NCBI RefSeq assembly: GCF_918698245.1
Contig: NZ_CAKKMS010000002.1
Span: forward strand, 186,001 to 250,000
From: Pedobacter sp. Bi126
GTDB taxonomy: Bacteria; Bacteroidota; Bacteroidia; Sphingobacteriales; Sphingobacteriaceae
Direction of reading: 5' to 3'
DNA length: 64,000 nt
Shown here: positions 63,125 through 64,000 of the stretch, piece by piece
Position numbering within the stretch: the first letter of the stretch is position 1
Layout of the letters: every line of letters starts with the position of its first letter
Program-made: the position numbers and the translations under genes
Notes under the pieces: model-generated
Databases searched by the model: none
Seen by the model: the letters and a program-made list of their open reading frames with translations, nothing else
Told to the model about the DNA's origin: nothing

Positions 63125-64000
63125 ATGAACCACTTGTCTGCATTTGATTATGCTGTTTTTTTGATGTATTTTATTATTGTTTCGGCATATGGCTATTGGG
63201 TTTATCGGAGCAAGAAAAAAAAACGTACCGATACCAAAGATTATTTTCTGGCAGAAGGTTCACTTACCTGGTGGGCAATTGGCGCATCTATCATTGCTTC
63301 TAATATTTCTGCCGAGCATTTTATTGGCATGTCGGGTTCGGGTTTTGCTATGGGGCTTGCCATTGCAAGTTATGAATGGATGGCAGCTGCCACGCTAATT
63401 ATTGTAGCCATATTCTTTCTACCTATTTATATCAAGAACAAAATTTATACGATGCCACAGTTCCTTTCTAACCGCTATAATAATACGGTGAGTACACTGA
63501 TGGCTGTTTTTTGGTTACTCGTTTATGTGTTTGTAAACTTAACGTCTATTTTCTTTCTTGGGGCCATTGCTATTGAAACCATTACAGGCGTTCCTTTTAA
63601 TATATGCATCATTTTTCTGGCCATTTTTTCTGCTATTATTACACTAGGGGGGATGAAGGTAATTGGTTATACCGATGTAATACAGGTTTTTGTTTTGGTT
63701 GCAGGCGGATTGATTACCTGTTATATGGCACTTAAACTCGTAGCCGAAAAATTAGATGCACCAAATGTTTTAGCCTCGCTTCCATTATTACGCAGTGAAG
63801 CGTCTGATCATTTTCATATGATATTTTCGAAAGGGGATAAATTTTACAACGAACTGCCGGGTATTGCGGTATTGGTAGGTGGTTTGTGGATCAATAATTT
63901 AAATTACTGGGGCTGTAACCAGTATATCGTTCAAAGGGCATTGGGAGCCGACTTAAAAACCGGGCGCAGCGGACTAATATTTGCCGCATTTTTAAAATTA
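63125..64000 (+). CDS. Sodium/solute symporter (SSS family), 3' end outside window
   Basis: An open frame of 292 codons from the ATG at 63125 to the window edge, with no stop. Membrane helices begin at once (YAVFLMYFIIVSAYGYWVY). The SSS hallmarks follow: DYFLAEGSLTWWAIGASIIA, NISAEHFIGMSGSGFAMG, LPIYIKNKIYTMPQFLSNRY and LGGMKVIGYTDVIQVF. The group is close to SGLT/inositol-type transporters. Next to MIOX and LacI genes, it most likely imports myo-inositol or a related sugar using sodium. Confidence 0.93.
   Translation, partial: MNHLSAFDYAVFLMYFIIVSAYGYWVYRSKKKKRTDTKDYFLAEGSLTWWAIGASIIASNISAEHFIGMSGSGFAMGLAIASYEWMAAATLIIVAIFFLPIYIKNKIYTMPQFLSNRYNNTVSTLMAVFWLLVYVFVNLTSIFFLGAIAIETITGVPFNICIIFLAIFSAIITLGGMKVIGYTDVIQVFVLVAGGLITCYMALKLVAEKLDAPNVLASLPLLRSEASDHFHMIFSKGDKFYNELPGIAVLVGGLWINNLNYWGCNQYIVQRALGADLKTGRSGLIFAAFLKL

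Overview
The window looks like chromosome from a Bacteroidota bacterium of the Sphingobacteriaceae, most like Pedobacter. The evidence is two SusC/SusD outer-membrane uptake pairs, many secreted glycoside hydrolases, a DUF6266-type remnant, Crp/Fnr and AraC regulators of Bacteroidota type, weak Shine-Dalgarno sequences, AT-rich spacers, and a palindrome-rich intergenic repeat of a kind common in this group. No tRNA, rRNA, CRISPR array, integrase or intact transposase was seen.

Layout. (1) 0-9.3 kb: the end of a peptidoglycan amidase with an overlapping membrane gene, then a run of small stress-type genes: two small lipoproteins, several 60-90 aa hydrophilic proteins, a zinc alcohol dehydrogenase, a cyanophycinase-like S51 peptidase, a manganese catalase, a DUF4142 lipoprotein and two tandem DUF421 membrane proteins with zinc ribbons. 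(2) 9.8-17.9 kb: an SDR / beta-propeller lactonase / zinc-dehydrogenase operon for sugar or polyol oxidation, a large unassigned protein with a probable (alpha/alpha)6 glycosidase-like fold, an SPW membrane protein, MgtC and a Gfo/Idh/MocA dehydrogenase. (3) 18-31.5 kb: a BLUF photoreceptor with an apparent TTG start, a YciE/F ferritin-like protein, an outer-membrane channel, a three-PAS histidine kinase, an aldo/keto reductase with an AraC regulator, a DUF92 protein, two copies of an undescribed 64-65 aa protein module, and a repeat-bearing segment with a truncated DUF6266 reading frame. (4) 31.5-33 kb: an ArsR-MFS operon. (5) 33.3-40.9 kb: a SAM-I riboswitch with a terminator, followed by a secreted GCPII-like M28 peptidase, SusC, SusD and a TlpA thioredoxin. 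(6) 41-48 kb: divergent GH127 and GH43 enzymes for arabinose-type glycans. (7) 48.3-50.5 kb: small regulators and hypotheticals. (8) 50.9-64 kb: an inositol-linked utilisation locus. Inositol oxygenase, SusC, SusD, a purple acid phosphatase, a DUF5009 (HGSNAT-like) acetyltransferase and a GH92 alpha-mannosidase lie on the minus strand. A divergent LacI regulator and a sodium/solute symporter that runs off the window lie on the plus strand.

The two most interesting systems are regions 5 and 8. In region 5 a methionine-sensing riboswitch appears to control a TonB-dependent peptide-uptake system, which suggests acquisition of sulfur amino acids from extracellular peptides. In region 8 a eukaryotic-type myo-inositol oxygenase heads what looks like a polysaccharide-utilisation operon. 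Its partner enzymes (mannosidase, glucosamine N-acetyltransferase-like protein, phosphatase) are those one would expect for an inositol-phosphate glycan such as a GPI-type or glycosyl-inositol-phosphoceramide head group. A shared palindromic site (core TTTACGTAA) lies upstream of both the oxygenase and the symporter and is a good candidate for the LacI operator. All functional statements come from reading translated sequence and remembered family features; no database search was run.
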